Source of the DNA: Paralithodes platypus
Taxonomy: Eukaryota > Arthropoda > Malacostraca > Decapoda > Lithodidae
Direction: 5' to 3'
Length of the DNA: 64,000 nt
Assembly (NCBI GenBank): GCA_032716605.1
Contig: CM064545.1
Coordinates: forward strand, 6,350,463-6,414,462
The notes under the pieces were generated by a model. It was not told the origin of the DNA, did not search any database, and saw only the letters and a program-made list of their open reading frames with translations. Shown here piece by piece: positions 21,031-32,381 of this stretch. Position numbers and translations under genes: made by a program. How positions within the stretch are numbered: position 1 is the stretch's first letter; every line of letters begins with the position of its first letter.

Positions 21031-22676
21031 AACCTTGAATATATTGTACCACGATGATGAGTGCAAACCCCGGAATAGGATGCAGAGGTTGCATTGATGA
21101 CTGTTCTGACCATGTTTAGTGTCTAAAGGGGTAATGCACAGGCTGAGTGGTGTTGTAGTAGTAGTAGTAGTAGTAGTAGTTTACTAAACAAATTAGGACG
21201 ACTGATCCCAACCAAAGCTCCAGATCAATATACTTTAATTTCATCCACTGAAAGCCTTTTTTAAGAAGTTACTGCAATACGGATATTCAGCTTAGTTACG
21301 TAATCCAACGTACTTTGACCGATTCACGTGATTAATAGCCATTCTATAATGGCCGTTCGAAGTAAATAAAAATCATTACCATGTCTACCTGTTGATCTTG
21401 TATAGATGTGATGGACAAATGAAATAATCTTATATAATTTATTTCATTCCCACCAACAAACACCCTCAAGTGAAATTAATGAATGCATGTGATCCTCCCA
21501 GGATCACATAGCCTCGGTGAGCACATATTGTATGTAATGTTTCAAGAAATTTTACTCTTAAGGTTCACAAAGCATTTTGATAGTTAATTGTGGCATAGGT
21601 AACAGGAGAACTGGATTTGACACGGGCCAGCGAAGCCGACCTGTAGCTGCAGTAACGGACCCAAAGCTGTTTAGTTGAATTGATGCTCTCTGATATGATT
21701 TTGTGAAGAATTATCATTTTGTAATTGTGGAAAATGCAAAATACTTTGACAGTGTCCATTTTGTAGGCAGTTTTAGTGCTAGCTTAGACGAATAACCATA
21801 CCAAGCTGTTGTGGTGAGCTATGTAGGGCAGTTTTTCGATTCCCAAAACCACCACAGCTATTATATAACTGTTTAAGTACATACAGTAACGTAAACAATG
21901 TCTAAAATATTAGAGTATTATTAGACAATAAGGATAAGTCACTGGAATAACGAAAAACATAAACAAATACGAAGTAACTGAGCCACCACAAACATCTCGC
22001 TTCCTGCACCCTGCACACCTTGTTTAAACGTGTACACTGTACACTCCCCGAGTGTCGCCGGCTCTGCTGAACTGCGTATTATTTCCAGTGATTTATCGTG
22101 TTTAAGTGCTTTATTGTTCCTCTGATTTAACACAACAATGGCAGTATGTACAAGTGATGAGAATGTGACTGACTGGGAGCCTGTAGCTACCCCATCTGGC
22201 CTTCAATCAGAGGAAAAAGGAAGCGTTTCGTCTTTTTATCAGGGCTAAAATAAATTGCATTCCTCGTTGGATTTCAAGTGTTTCTAGTAACTCCAGTGAT
22301 GGCAGCAATGATGACGATCCCACATACTATCCTTAAAGTGGTGAAAGGCATAATGAGGACAGTGATGAAGGCACCAATGATGTTAAAGGCGATAAATGGA
22401 AGTGATGTGGAAGCAGTTAGCCGAAACAGTAGTGACACCGGAGACAGTTTAACTTGATGAAAAAATAACGCTGGATCTTGTAAAATGACAGCCTACCTAC
22501 GAATATTTGTTTTATCTTTATAATAAGCTTTTCATGATAATCTATGGTTTTTGTTTTAAATATCTAGGCTAGGCTATACCCATAGGCCTAACGATAATAG
22601 CAGCAGTAACACTCCACACCTATTAAACGAAGCAATTGCAAATTATATATAATACCGTACAGAAAGAGTAACCCAT
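21031..22676. other. Non-coding stretch with possible decayed coding patch
   Basis: Contains a GTA array at about 21154-21180. At 22138 a short ATG frame (MAVCTSDENVTDWEPVATPS) stops after 36 codons; the following 200 bp reads in other frames as acidic Ser/Asp-rich patches (SSNSSDGSNDDDPTYYP). This could be a decayed N-terminal exon, but I recognise no family. Confidence 0.3.
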
Positions 22677-24468
22677 CCTACTTAAAGTATGTTTTTTTTT
22701 GTAGGTGCATTTCAAGGTTTTAATCGTGTTTAAGGTAATTATAAGGAAAAAGCTCGCACCCTATGTTTTTTATCCTCCAGATTTTGAGAAATTAGTGTTT
22801 TCATGTTTTTAGTTAGGCCTAGGCTATATTTCCAATGTGGGATACAGGTTGGGTTGAGGGGGGCTTTGCTCCCCTCCTCACCCCCCACCCCCCCCATGAC
22901 TTATTGAAATCATCATCTGTGTTACCAGCAGGGGTTAAATATCAATTATACTCCATACTGAAGAAGTTTGTAAACAGTGAGGATGTGCGAAGGAGCTCTG
23001 AGGGTGATTGGACTTTTTTTCATTAGCCTAATATCGGGTTTTATAGCCTAAATATAATCAAAATTATTTGTCCACAATGGATTATACATGAGTAGGCTAC
23101 AGTATAAGGATTCCGAATCCATAGACCAGCATTGTCCTTAATAAATTATTTATAATAAGGCCTTTTCTAAATAATTATCGTTATTAACAATGTTTACTAG
23201 GCTGTTTTTAACCATTATTTTTAAAATATATCCCAGACGTCTGACGACGCTACCCCGCGACAGGGCCGCGAGCTTTGTTTAAGTACGCGGTTTCGTTCAT
23301 TTCCTTTGAGAATCCTTTTTGGTCAATATTAACCCATTGCCTGTGGGAGACGTTCCCGAACGCTATGGCAACTTACAGCAATTTACAGACCTTTAAAGCC
23401 TCTTAAAGCCTGTAGAATCGAGGGCGAGGGAGCGGGAGCACGACAGGCCACACGTCCTTCCTCCAGCCAGTTGACCGCGGCACTGAGGAATCTGAGTCAT
23501 GCTCTTGTGATATATACAGCGCTGCCAAAGGCAAATGTAGCGCGACATTAGCGATAATTGCTCATTTTAGCGAATGTCTATGGTAGCGCTGCGGGTGAAG
23601 ACCGCGAGCTACGAAGTTCGTTTTGGTGTCATTTTAAAGCTAATTTCTTCTAGTTTTTGGCTGAATACATTTCATTTCATTCAGACACTTGCCTAATTAA
23701 TCAGGAGTGCCTGAATGAGCCCTAATATAGAAAATATGCCCGCAGCCAAAGTGCTAAGGAAACGGATCACAGCTATTTTCATTTTTTGTTTATGTTATTT
23801 TTTTAGGTTAAAATCTTTCTATAATAATGATTATTACTGGAAATGAGTTTTGTTTTAGTCTTATCTTATTTAAGAAGCCCTACTAGATAGCCTACTGATG
23901 TACGGACAGCAGCAGGGGTATGGGGGCGGCAACTCTCAGGTTAGTTTAGGTTGTCAGGTTAGGTTAATGCTTCCATTGATAATGCGACTCGGCTAGGCTG
24001 CACTCGCGGCGGAACATAAACAAACCCACCTCCAATTTTGGGAGGCTTTAACTTGAAATAACTAAATATTAGAGATGTGGGTCTATACAAGAAGGCTTCT
24101 TCTTACTCCCCCACTAATTACGATTAGGTAAGCACCCGCCTCCTCCTCCTCCGACAATAGTGTTACTAACCTAGACTGACAACCATAGCTAACTTGGGGG
24201 CTGCTACCCCCAGACCTCGGCTGTTGCTCCTAAAGATGATGTAGAAGACGTCAAATAACTAAATATTACTGCGGGAGAGTGAAAAACAATCCCAAAATCG
24301 CACATCGTAAGAAAATGGGTCAACAGAAAACGGTGAGGTGCGAGGGTAAACTACTCGTCGGCGAAAGCGTCAATGAACGTCTTCAAATATTGTTTAAAAA
24401 TAGTAGATATTGCTAAAAACTCCTAAAACTTTGAAATGCACCCATAAATGTATCATACTTTAAGTAGG
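22677..24468. mobile_element. Long-TIR non-autonomous DNA element, 1.8 kb
   Basis: Terminal inverted repeats of about 45-50 bp: CCTACTTAAAGTATG, a variable T-rich spacer, then GGTGCATTTCAA and TTTTA at the left, with the reverse complement of the same blocks at 24420-24468. Both outer flanks read AT. The interior has no transposase and includes an older TTAA MITE at 23333-23753. Superfamily not assigned. Confidence 0.65.
23333..23753. mobile_element. Old piggyBac-like TTAA MITE, family 3
   Basis: Left flank TTAA (23329-23332), right flank CTAA. Ends read CCCATTGCCTGTGGGAGACG and, inward from the right, GCACTTTGGCTGCGGGCATA: about two thirds identical, so an eroded inverted repeat. Lies inside the long-TIR element. 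Confidence 0.5.
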
Positions 24469-24859
24469 ATCACTTTATCTGTCTGCATTATGTAAGCACT
24501 TTTTTTAGTAGCCTATGCAGGAGGTGTTACTGCTAATATTACTACGGCCAGAACCGTGTGCTCCCGCAAAACCCCTATAGAAATATTCCCGGGAATGCCC
24601 AGGTGACAGAAGCTGCTCTCAGGCTCTCGTACTCCGCGTGGGGCAGGGGAGAGTTTTGGCGGCTTAGATCCCAGGCTGGTGTAAATAAAAGTTGTGCAAG
24701 TAAAACACAAGATGAGTTATGGTCGATAGAAGTTCTCAAACTTTGAAGCCATTTTCTGAGAAATTTCAATAGTGGCTTATTCGCCCCCTTGCCCCTTAAC
24801 ACACCGAGGGCCTTGTATATATTTATTAATTTGTTTTTTCCGACAACTACTCTACCATT
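24469..24859. promoter_or_regulatory. Upstream region of the P-like transposase gene
   Basis: Non-coding 390 bp between the long-TIR element and the transposase ATG. It presumably holds the 5' end and promoter of the P-like element, but I found no convincing terminal inverted repeat or TATA/Inr pair here. Confidence 0.3.
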
Positions 24860-24882
24860 ATGGTGAAGTGCGCAGCATTTAA

Positions 24883-25317
24883 CCCGTCCAGCCCCGGCTA
24901 GTTTTGTAATGTTTGTTCACCAGAACCCGGCCGGTTTTCAAAAAATTGTTTTATTCCAGAAACAATAGCGAATGGGTTAGGAATGAAGGAAAAACCATGA
25001 AAAACCGCTCAAAAAGCTTAAAGAATGGTCCTACAGAGCCCCCGAAAACGTATTTTACAAGAGTAAAAAATTGAAGGCAATTACCCCAAAAACCAGGTTA
25101 TTGCGCGCTCACGCGCACGCACGTGAACTTTGAGATTTTCAACCATCGGCACGGTTGCGTGGGATACGTACACAGTTCCCATACAAATCTGAGCCCTCTT
25201 GAGTGGCTACACCTGAGGTTACGGTCGGCGCAATTAGGGTGACGCGCCAGGCGCGTCTCTGGGGCTGTGCGTACATACATCGCCGACGCGTCAGGCGCGT
25301 CGCTGGGGCTGTACGGG
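24883..25317 (+). mobile_element. piggyBac-like TTAA MITE, family 2, copy 2 (435 bp)
   Basis: Flanked by TTAA at 24879-24882 and 25318-25321. Ends CCCGTCCAGCCCCGGC and, inward from the right, CCCGTACAGCCCCAGC. Inserted in codons 7-8 of the P-like transposase; removal with one TTAA leaves MVKCAAFNCRSGY, which restores the first two zinc-binding cysteines of the THAP finger (C-x4-C). The match to the copy at 3371-3808 runs the whole length. Confidence 0.93.
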
Positions 25318-26150
25318 TTAACTGTCGATCGGGCTACAGGCCCAACAAGCAGGAGGAGATGATGAAGAGGGGAGAGACTCCCCCATGCAATAAACATGTT
25401 TTTGCCTTCCCCAGGAAGGCAGAAATCAGGGCACAGTGGGTTGCCGTCATCCGCCGTCAGGACAGTGGCTGGAACCCTGACAACTTTGGTGTCTGCGAGC
25501 TCCACTTCAAGCCTCAGGACTTTGCCCTGGACCTCGTCTCCTGCACCAAGACAGAACGCCAGCGCCTGAGGCTAAAATCAAACACCATCCCGTCTGTTTT
25601 CAAAAACTACCCAGAAACTGCAAGGCCAAAAGTAATGGAGAAGCGCCAGACTTTCCGTGCCACACCATCTGCCCGCCGGTCCCACGAGGAGCAGGTGCTC
25701 AAGGACCAGACTGAGGAATTCTTTGAGGAGGACAAGATAACTGACGTGGACGACCTCTACAACAAGCTGTCCAAAGAGATGCTGCCGTCTGGCTTCAGGT
25801 ATTAAAAATTTACTAATGTACAGTTGACCACACAATTTCTGTTCCTCGTCGTGATCTTATGTATGCTAGTAAATTTAGTACCGGTACCAGTATGAATGAA
25901 TTGTGAGTGGTTTCTTTTAATTATCAGTTGACTAGTCAGATGAGATAACCACTGCATGAGAAAATACACTAGTAATTAAGTCATGCGCTTTATACATCCA
26001 TGTATAAAATCACAGAGAAGAACAGAACTTGTGTGGTCAAGTTTACAGTGTGCTTCATTATAGTTATATATTTTTCTTCAAGTTAATTAAAAAATGTTAA
26101 CATGTAGTTGAAATAGATGTCTTGTGTCATCTATGGACTTTAAGTTAAGT

Positions 26151-26314
26151 TACAAAATAAATGTACATTTACCAATTTTATATTAAATTTTGTTTTTAAA
26201 TGTGCACATATTTCTGGTCTGTCATGATGCAACTTACAAAATAAATTTATATAAACCAATTTATATATTTTGTAAATGTGCACATATTTCAGGCCTGTCA
26301 TGATGCAGCTTCCA
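26151..26314 (+). repeat. Tandem duplication across the intron-1 acceptor
   Basis: Two roughly 80-bp copies of a segment containing AAATGTGCACATATTTC-GGYCTGTCATGATGCA. The downstream copy has CAG and is used as the exon-2 acceptor; the upstream copy has CTG, so the AG is lost and the splice site is dead. Confidence 0.7.
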
Positions 26315-27924
26315 GGAGGAGACAAGCTGCTAAGCATCAGCACTGAGGAGGTGGATGAGGTGACTGGCCTGCCGGTCACTATCAACAATGTCACCATCTA
26401 CGCCAACCTCAACTATGTGATGCACACAAACGGGGTGCAGTTGTCTGTTAGAAAGGTACGGGTAGGCCTAAACAAATTCAGTTATGCCAACTTTTGGCTA
26501 TTTAGGCATACTACAAAATACTTTAAATGTTTTAAAATTGCTAAACAAAAATCAAATATTGCTTTGCACCTGATATTTAACAAAATTACTATACAGGTTG
26601 CATAGTTGTTGCATCTCTCTTACTTATCTACAACTATTACAATAATCAGTGTTCTTCAGAGCTTTCACAGAGTAGGCCTATACCTCTTGCCTTATGGAAG
26701 TAGGTGGCACCCGCCTTTCAACCCATTCTCACCCCTATTTTGTCCAACTCTCTAACCCAAGATTGAGCTAATTTTCCCAGTCTTTCTTCTATTCAACTAG
26801 TGAACTCTGGAAATCTCTCCCCCAATCTATCTTTCCCCCATCCTATGACTTTAACTGCCTGAAGCTACGTGTGTCCAGACATTTTGGCCCTAACGTACCT
26901 TAAATTTGGCTCTCTATCACTTATTATACTTGTTACAGGTAGCGTTGCCTTTTGTTTCCTTCATACACATAGGAAAAAAAAGGTGTGTGTATTAAAGAAA
27001 TTTACTTTTTCTCAGGCTGCCAACATCACCACCAAGTCGGGTAAATTTTCCACAGTAGAAGTGTTGAATGTCTTAGCAAGGGTCAAGGGTCTGACTGCTG
27101 ACAGCAAAGACCATCTGGAGGCAGCTGTTAAGATACTAGACACTTTGACAGACCAAAGAGTTGAGGAAGAGGTCCGCCTGGTGGCCACTTTTGCAGCGGA
27201 GCAGTTGCGCCTGGTGTCCAAGCCTCCCCACTACAGGAGGTACTCCCCGTTTCTCGTAGGCAATACTGTCATCTGGGACAGGACGAGCCCCAAGCTGTAC
27301 GAGATGATGTACAACTGCGCCCTGTTCTGCTTGCCACACTCTAGGACCCTCAGACGACTCACCTCGGCGCTGCAGGTTAAGAGCGGCCTCAATGACGCGA
27401 CCATGACCTACCTCGGCATGAGGGTGGGGAAGCTGGAACAACGTGAGTACCTTGTCAACCTGGCCATGGATGAGGTGTACACAGCCCAGTCTGTCGAGCT
27501 GGCCGGCGGCAGGGTGTATGGCGAGACAGCAGGTGTGGTCACCAAAACCCTGTTCTGCACCCACATCAATTCTGTGGCCGGCAAGTACGAGGACATGATC
27601 AGTATGTTACCGGTCCCCCACGTGACCAAGAAAGACATAGAGGAGACTTTGAACAAGGTATTGAAAGGCCTGACAGAGCTGGGGTACAAGGTTGTGTCTG
27701 TCACCACAGACAATCACCGCACCAACCAGAGTTGGCACAATTCGCTTTGTTATGAAGACCGCCACCCAGAGTACATCTTGAACCCCTACTCTAAGGACAA
27801 GGAGCGTGTTTGCACCCTGTATGACACCATACACATCTTCAAGAACCTCTTCTACGGCCTCCTGAGGAACAGGACTCTCACTGTTCCCCCCTTCCCAGGA
27901 TCTGAGGTAAAAAAGAACTCATAA

Positions 27925-28609
27925 TTTCAAAAAAATCTAAATTTTAAATTGACCAGCAATTATCTATTATATCTATTAATCTATAAATTAAAATGTAATT
28001 AGGTGATTAGGTGTGTGCATTTTTTCTCTGCTGTTGCTTCTTTTCCATTGTAATCTATCTATCTATCTATCTATCTATCTACTCTGGCCCAATCTCCATT
28101 TTTCCTAATAAAAAATCGAGACAGAGCCAGAATTGGGACAAGACAAGAGAAAACAATGAACACACAAAAACAAAATACAAATTCAAACACATCTAGGTCA
28201 TCCAGGAGAAGACCCGGAGACCAGGGTCACCAAGGTCCCTCCAGCACTCCCTTGGCCCCCAACCACCCGGAGAGGTTCCGATTTCGGCAGGCAGACATGC
28301 AGCGAAGCCCTACCACCACAAGCCCGCCCACCACACTTTCGGGCACACCCTTCATATAAACAGTCTCCCCTGGCCAGGCGCCTGATAGACTATTATCTAG
28401 TCCAACTTGCGCCCGACCCCTTACCCCAAATTACCACGTGTTCACTCATCTATTCACAAGCATTCTCCATTCATTCCTGTATATTACCACTTCCTTTGCC
28501 TAATCTATAGTTATTCCTCTATCATCCAAAGCTTTTCCTACACAGTGTCCATTTGCATACTTTGGTTTTTTGCATATACAGCATTGATGGTTGTATATTT
28601 TTATTACAG
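27925..28609. other. Intron 3 of the P-like gene with an inserted repeat
   Basis: Contains an (ATCT)n array at about 28050-28081 followed by about 300 bp of CCC/ACC-rich sequence to about 28400 (through GCCAGGCGCCTGATAG). The tetranucleotide array at one edge suggests a minus-strand retroposed element with a (GATA)-type tail. No coding seen. Confidence 0.45.
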
Positions 28610-29939
28610 GACCCGCGTCAGCTCAAGGTCAACATCAGCCATCTGACCAGAGTGTACAACATGGAGCGAGGCCATCCGGGCAAGCTGGCCTACCGGTTGA
28701 CGGACAAGGTTCTCAAGCCTTCAGCCCTGGAACGTGTTAATGTTGGGCTCGCGGCAGCAGCCACCCGCGAGACCACCTGCAAGGCCCTCCGACATTTTGC
28801 TGAGCACAGGCCTGACTGCAAAGACTTCACCGACACAGCCGAGTTCTTTGAGTTGGTGTGCCGCTGGTTCAACACCTGCAACGTCAAGTCTCAGTACATG
28901 GCCCGCCGGTTCAACGATAAGAACCGCGTTGATTTGCGCTTGGGCTGTGAGGACAGTGAATAGTCACTCAGGTTTCTTAGTGACTTTGGCAGTTTCTTGC
29001 ACAGCTGGTATGAAGGTAAAGGCTCTGCCTCTGTGAAAATGACAAAGGACATATCTATGGCAGTCTCAAGAGGACTTGTGAGCCTGACTAGGTACCTGCT
29101 TGAGAAGTACAGTGACATCTTGGAGTATGGGTTGTTGGGCAAGATCCAATCAGAGAGGATTGAGGGGCACTTTGGCCACTTGAGAAAGTTAGCGGGCGGC
29201 AACTACTGGGCCAGCGTCCGCCAGTTCATGGAGAACGAGGCAGTGATCAGGACCAAGAGCCTGAGTCGGTGGTCCGGCTACAGCGCCTTTGAGGTATCCA
29301 GTATGATGGCCCCCTCCTGGCAGGAGCGCGAGCTGGAGGACATAAAGGTGGTCAAGGAACTGATGGAGATGGTGAGCCAGGCAGAGCGTGAGGAGCTGGA
29401 GGACTCCACTAAAGCTGCCCTGGGGCATATTGCTAGCTACCTTGCCCGTTCGGCAACCAGGGGCAACAAGTGTGGTGCCTGTGCTGACCTGCTGGTCGAC
29501 AGAGAGGCTACACCGTTGGAAGCCAGGTTTGAAGAGAACCATGGCGAGCAGGTGGAGGCCATCTACAGGTCCTTCACGGAGCTGTTGGACTGCGGCAAGC
29601 TCCTGGCTCCATCCTCCACTGCCATTGACGTCACGCTGGACATCTGCCACATCTGGAGGTTCCTGGTGATGGAGGAAACCAACCGGCACAAGCTGCTACA
29701 GTGTGACCTGCCCAAGAAGGTGTTCATTGAGGTGGTGAGCACCCTGGGAAGCGAGAATGCCCAGCTGACCGGGGCCTCCTCTTCTGAGGGGCACAGCTTG
29801 GTGGACAAGCTCATGCGCCAAATGGCTGGCGGCCTTTTCAATCTGTGTGCCGGCAACATGGTGCGCGACATCAACAGTAATGTCCGTGCCAAGCGCAAGC
29901 CTGGTGCCGCCACAGGTGCTGACACAAGGTAAAACAATT

Positions 29940-30628
29940 ATTACAAGAGGCGCAAGCTCACATGTGTGAAAAAGAGCTGAGTAAGTGGACTGTCAAAGTC
30001 CAAAGTGATTTATTTGAAGAGTGATATAAAATTAGTATTTTTGTGTACATTTGCTTGCATTTGTAAATATGTCAACTAGAAATATAACTGTGCAGTGTGT
30101 ATGCTTGAAGTTGTACTTATATAGCCAGCCGATATTATATAAAGTCTCATGTTTGACTTGTATATTCCACCGGTGCAGAGAAACAAGTGGACGGATTTTG
30201 ATGCCGCTTTCAGACATTGAAATAGACATTGAATTAGCTTACTTCACCGTGAGTTTCATCAATTTATGTGGGTTATGAGCCGAGATATTGAGGATTGAAC
30301 TTAAAGGTATATTTTCCAGCTTTGGGTCCCTTACCGCAAAGTGGCCATTTTCGTGTCAAATCTAGTTCTCCTGTTATCTATGATTGTGGCTATTATTAGA
30401 CGATTGTGTACAGTTTAGAAATAATGTAATGGAGGTAAATGGGCAAAGACCGACGCAATCAACACTCTGACTTCCATATCCCCCTCCCACTCTCAAAATA
30501 ATCATCTAATAACAGCCAATGACATAGAAACGAAATGCGTCATGATCCTGAAAGGGTAAATAAAGGCATTCGGAAACAATCTGCAAGCCCTGAGTCACAC
30601 CTATTGATTCTCAGTTCAAAACTAACAC
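29940..30628. other. Non-coding stretch between P-like gene and BEL/Pao element
   Basis: No coding pattern. The segment AAATGCGTCATGATCCTGAAAGGGT at about 30533-30556 resembles one end of the TTAA MITE at 55109-55314, so an eroded relative may lie at 30300-30560, but I cannot find its other end. The last five bases (AACAC, 30624-30628) are the target duplication of the BEL/Pao element. Confidence 0.45.
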
Positions 30629-31417
30629 TATCGTATAAATACGATAGAATATGTCTCTTTTGTGATCTTGTATGTCTCTGTGACGTCACGATCTCTCCTA
30701 CAGCACGACGTAGGACGAGTAGATCGAATATTATAAGATTGTAAATAAGTTAGGTTATAAAAGACCTAATATGCTATTAAGCAATATTGCCATGGTCTTA
30801 TGTAGTATATATGAATTTATCGTATATATTAATATAATTTATCGTATAGAGCAACCTAAATGCGGTACGATAATTTGGGCTCCTGGCGGTTTGCCAAGGC
30901 AGCAAGGTGTGCTTTTGAGGTACGCCAGAGCCTTCACGAACACCAACCAGTTAACATCTAATTTTCCGCCCTCAGTTGATCGTGCTTTTGTGCCTCTAAT
31001 CACAATACACATACAGCAATACACACAACTACACCATCACGACGCTCTCATCGACATCATGACTGACTGATAGATAAGCATATTATTCATGTCCATTCCC
31101 ATGTAATCATTTATTCTTTCTTTAACTTGACTCGTGTCTTGGGACCGAAGTCTCGTTCCCCATTGTCCACCGCCATATTGGGTAAAGCGTTCTCCCTTGC
31201 CTCATTGCCACGTGGAACTATTGGTGAGTTAATTCCTGGCTAATATTAACCCTTATAACCTTACCCTATAATTATACATTTATTATGTGAGACCTTTGGA
31301 TATAAATTAGCTTGTTTCAGATTGAATTCAATTTAGATATAGAGTATTCATTTAGATTGATTTGATTTGATTCATTATAGCTTAGTAATATTTAACTTCC
31401 ATTGATAGTTTACCACA
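30629..31417 (+). repeat. 5' LTR of the BEL/Pao element
   Basis: 789 bp. Begins with the near-palindrome TATCGTATAAATACGATA and ends TTTACCACA. Contains a TATA-like GTTATAAAAGACC near 30753-30765, a candidate promoter. Differs from the 3' LTR at ACGACG/ACG, AAGG/AATG, GCCTT/GCTTT, GGTG/GGCG and a TA insertion near its end. Confidence 0.93.
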
Positions 31418-31438
31418 TTGGTGCCCAGACCCGGGAAC
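31418..31438 (+). promoter_or_regulatory. Primer-binding site of the BEL/Pao element
   Basis: TTGGTGCCCAGACCCGGG directly follows the LTR. TGGTGCCC is complementary to a tRNA 3' end of type GGGCACCA. The primer tRNA is not identified. Confidence 0.65.
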
Positions 31439-31464
31439 TAGCTACCAGTAAGGGATCTTAGGCA

Positions 31465-32166
31465 ATGAGCAAGGGATTAGCCCAGGGATGCAGGAGCAAG
31501 GACCCCGGAGGGGTAGGGCTTGGCTATCTTCCTGTATCTCAGGCGCCGGTACCTCAGCGAATAGCCATAGTGGGACATTCTTATGCCACTAGGCTAAGGG
31601 CAGCTGACGGAGGTACTGAGTCGTATCGGGCGTCAGAGGGGGAAAGAACTTTCCGGCTGACCTACTTCGGGGTACCGGGAGCAACCGTTGACACCCTGAA
31701 AGCCTCACCCCAGTGGGGGCAAGTGGTACGGTTTAGGCCACATATGATCTTTTTGTTTATAGGCGGCAATGATATACGCCCCGGTACAGTACCCCGCGAG
31801 TTAGCTGACGCAATTAAAGAGGTGGCGCTGGATCTGGAGCGTGAGTCCGGAGGAAGCTGCAAGATCGTGGCAATTGAGAGCCGGACGAAAGTCCGAGGGT
31901 TCTCAGCTGCGGAGTTTCAGGCTATAAAAAATTCTGTTAACCGCGCCCCGAGGTGTCGGTTAATAGAAACGAAGCACCGCTTTGTTTCCATCACACTCAG
32001 TATCCGAGACCTCGACCAGGATGGTGTCCACCTCGACTTAGACACCAATCAAGTCCTATATAACAAAATTGTAGGGCTAACGAAGCGTTGGCTAGAGAGG
32101 GACGCCGGGGTTGTGTCATTGCGCCTGCCTAAGTCCTGCTTCCCACCCATCGTCTTTCCCCAGTAA
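31465..32166 (+). CDS. SGNH/GDSL-type hydrolase ORF inside a BEL/Pao element
   Basis: An intact 233-codon ORF starts 47 bp after the LTR and ends 215 bp before the gag ATG. Its sequence shows the SGNH blocks in order: block I IAIVGHSYATR (Ser39, with GHS in place of GDS), block II YFGVPGATV (Gly72), block III FIGGNDIRPG (Asn102) and block V DQDGVHLDLD (Asp186 and His189). All four catalytic-type residues are present and spacing is normal for the family. There is no signal peptide or membrane segment, so a cytoplasmic product is expected. SGNH proteins are esterases or lipases; the substrate here is unknown. This ORF is not part of the normal BEL/Pao gene set. It is unlike the ORF1 of the CR1-like LINE at 7041-7679 in sequence, although both share the fold. 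It could act at membranes during particle assembly, or as an RNA-associated accessory; both are guesses. Confidence 0.82.
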   Translation: MSKGLAQGCRSKDPGGVGLGYLPVSQAPVPQRIAIVGHSYATRLRAADGGTESYRASEGERTFRLTYFGVPGATVDTLKASPQWGQVVRFRPHMIFLFIGGNDIRPGTVPRELADAIKEVALDLERESGGSCKIVAIESRTKVRGFSAAEFQAIKNSVNRAPRCRLIETKHRFVSITLSIRDLDQDGVHLDLDTNQVLYNKIVGLTKRWLERDAGVVSLRLPKSCFPPIVFPQ

Positions 32167-32381
32167 TGTTCTTTTCAGTTTCAGACTTCCCGTGACATAT
32201 GACCTGACCTAACATTTTTTCTTGTTCAATATGATCCATTAGTAGGTATTGCTATATAGTGTACTATTTTTTCTCCATAACATAGAAGTCCGCCGGTTGG
32301 CGTCTCTTAAGTAGCCTATTATTTGGCCGTTGTTTTTGTAACGTGATATTTAGATACATAGCCTATAGGCTCGCAAGCAAA

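Larger units (their letters stand above)
24860..29934 (+). pseudogene. P-element-like THAP transposase gene, disabled
   Basis: Four exons fit GT-AG rules with matching phase: 24860-25798 (with the MITE inside), 26293-26455, 27016-27906, 28610-29934. Exon 1 encodes a THAP zinc finger: start MVKCAAFNC, HVFAFPRKAEIRAQW, VCELHF and the SNTIPSVF box, followed by a coiled-coil-like acidic stretch. Exon 3 carries VVSVTTDNHRTNQSW and LYDTIHIFKNLFYGLL, matching positions of the two catalytic Asp residues in P-type transposases; exon 4 carries SERIEGHFGHLRKLAGGNY with the likely catalytic Glu. Two lesions: a TTAA MITE in the THAP domain and an in-frame TAG at 28961-28963 (after LGCEDSE), with the same frame open on both sides. 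The final codons run into GGTAAAAC, which could also be a donor to another exon. The product would bind and cut transposon ends in the nucleus. Confidence 0.8.

Noticed and set aside
25203..25400. N-terminal extension of the THAP protein starting at about 25203
   Set aside because: That part is translated MITE sequence; the true start is ATG 24860 upstream of the MITE.
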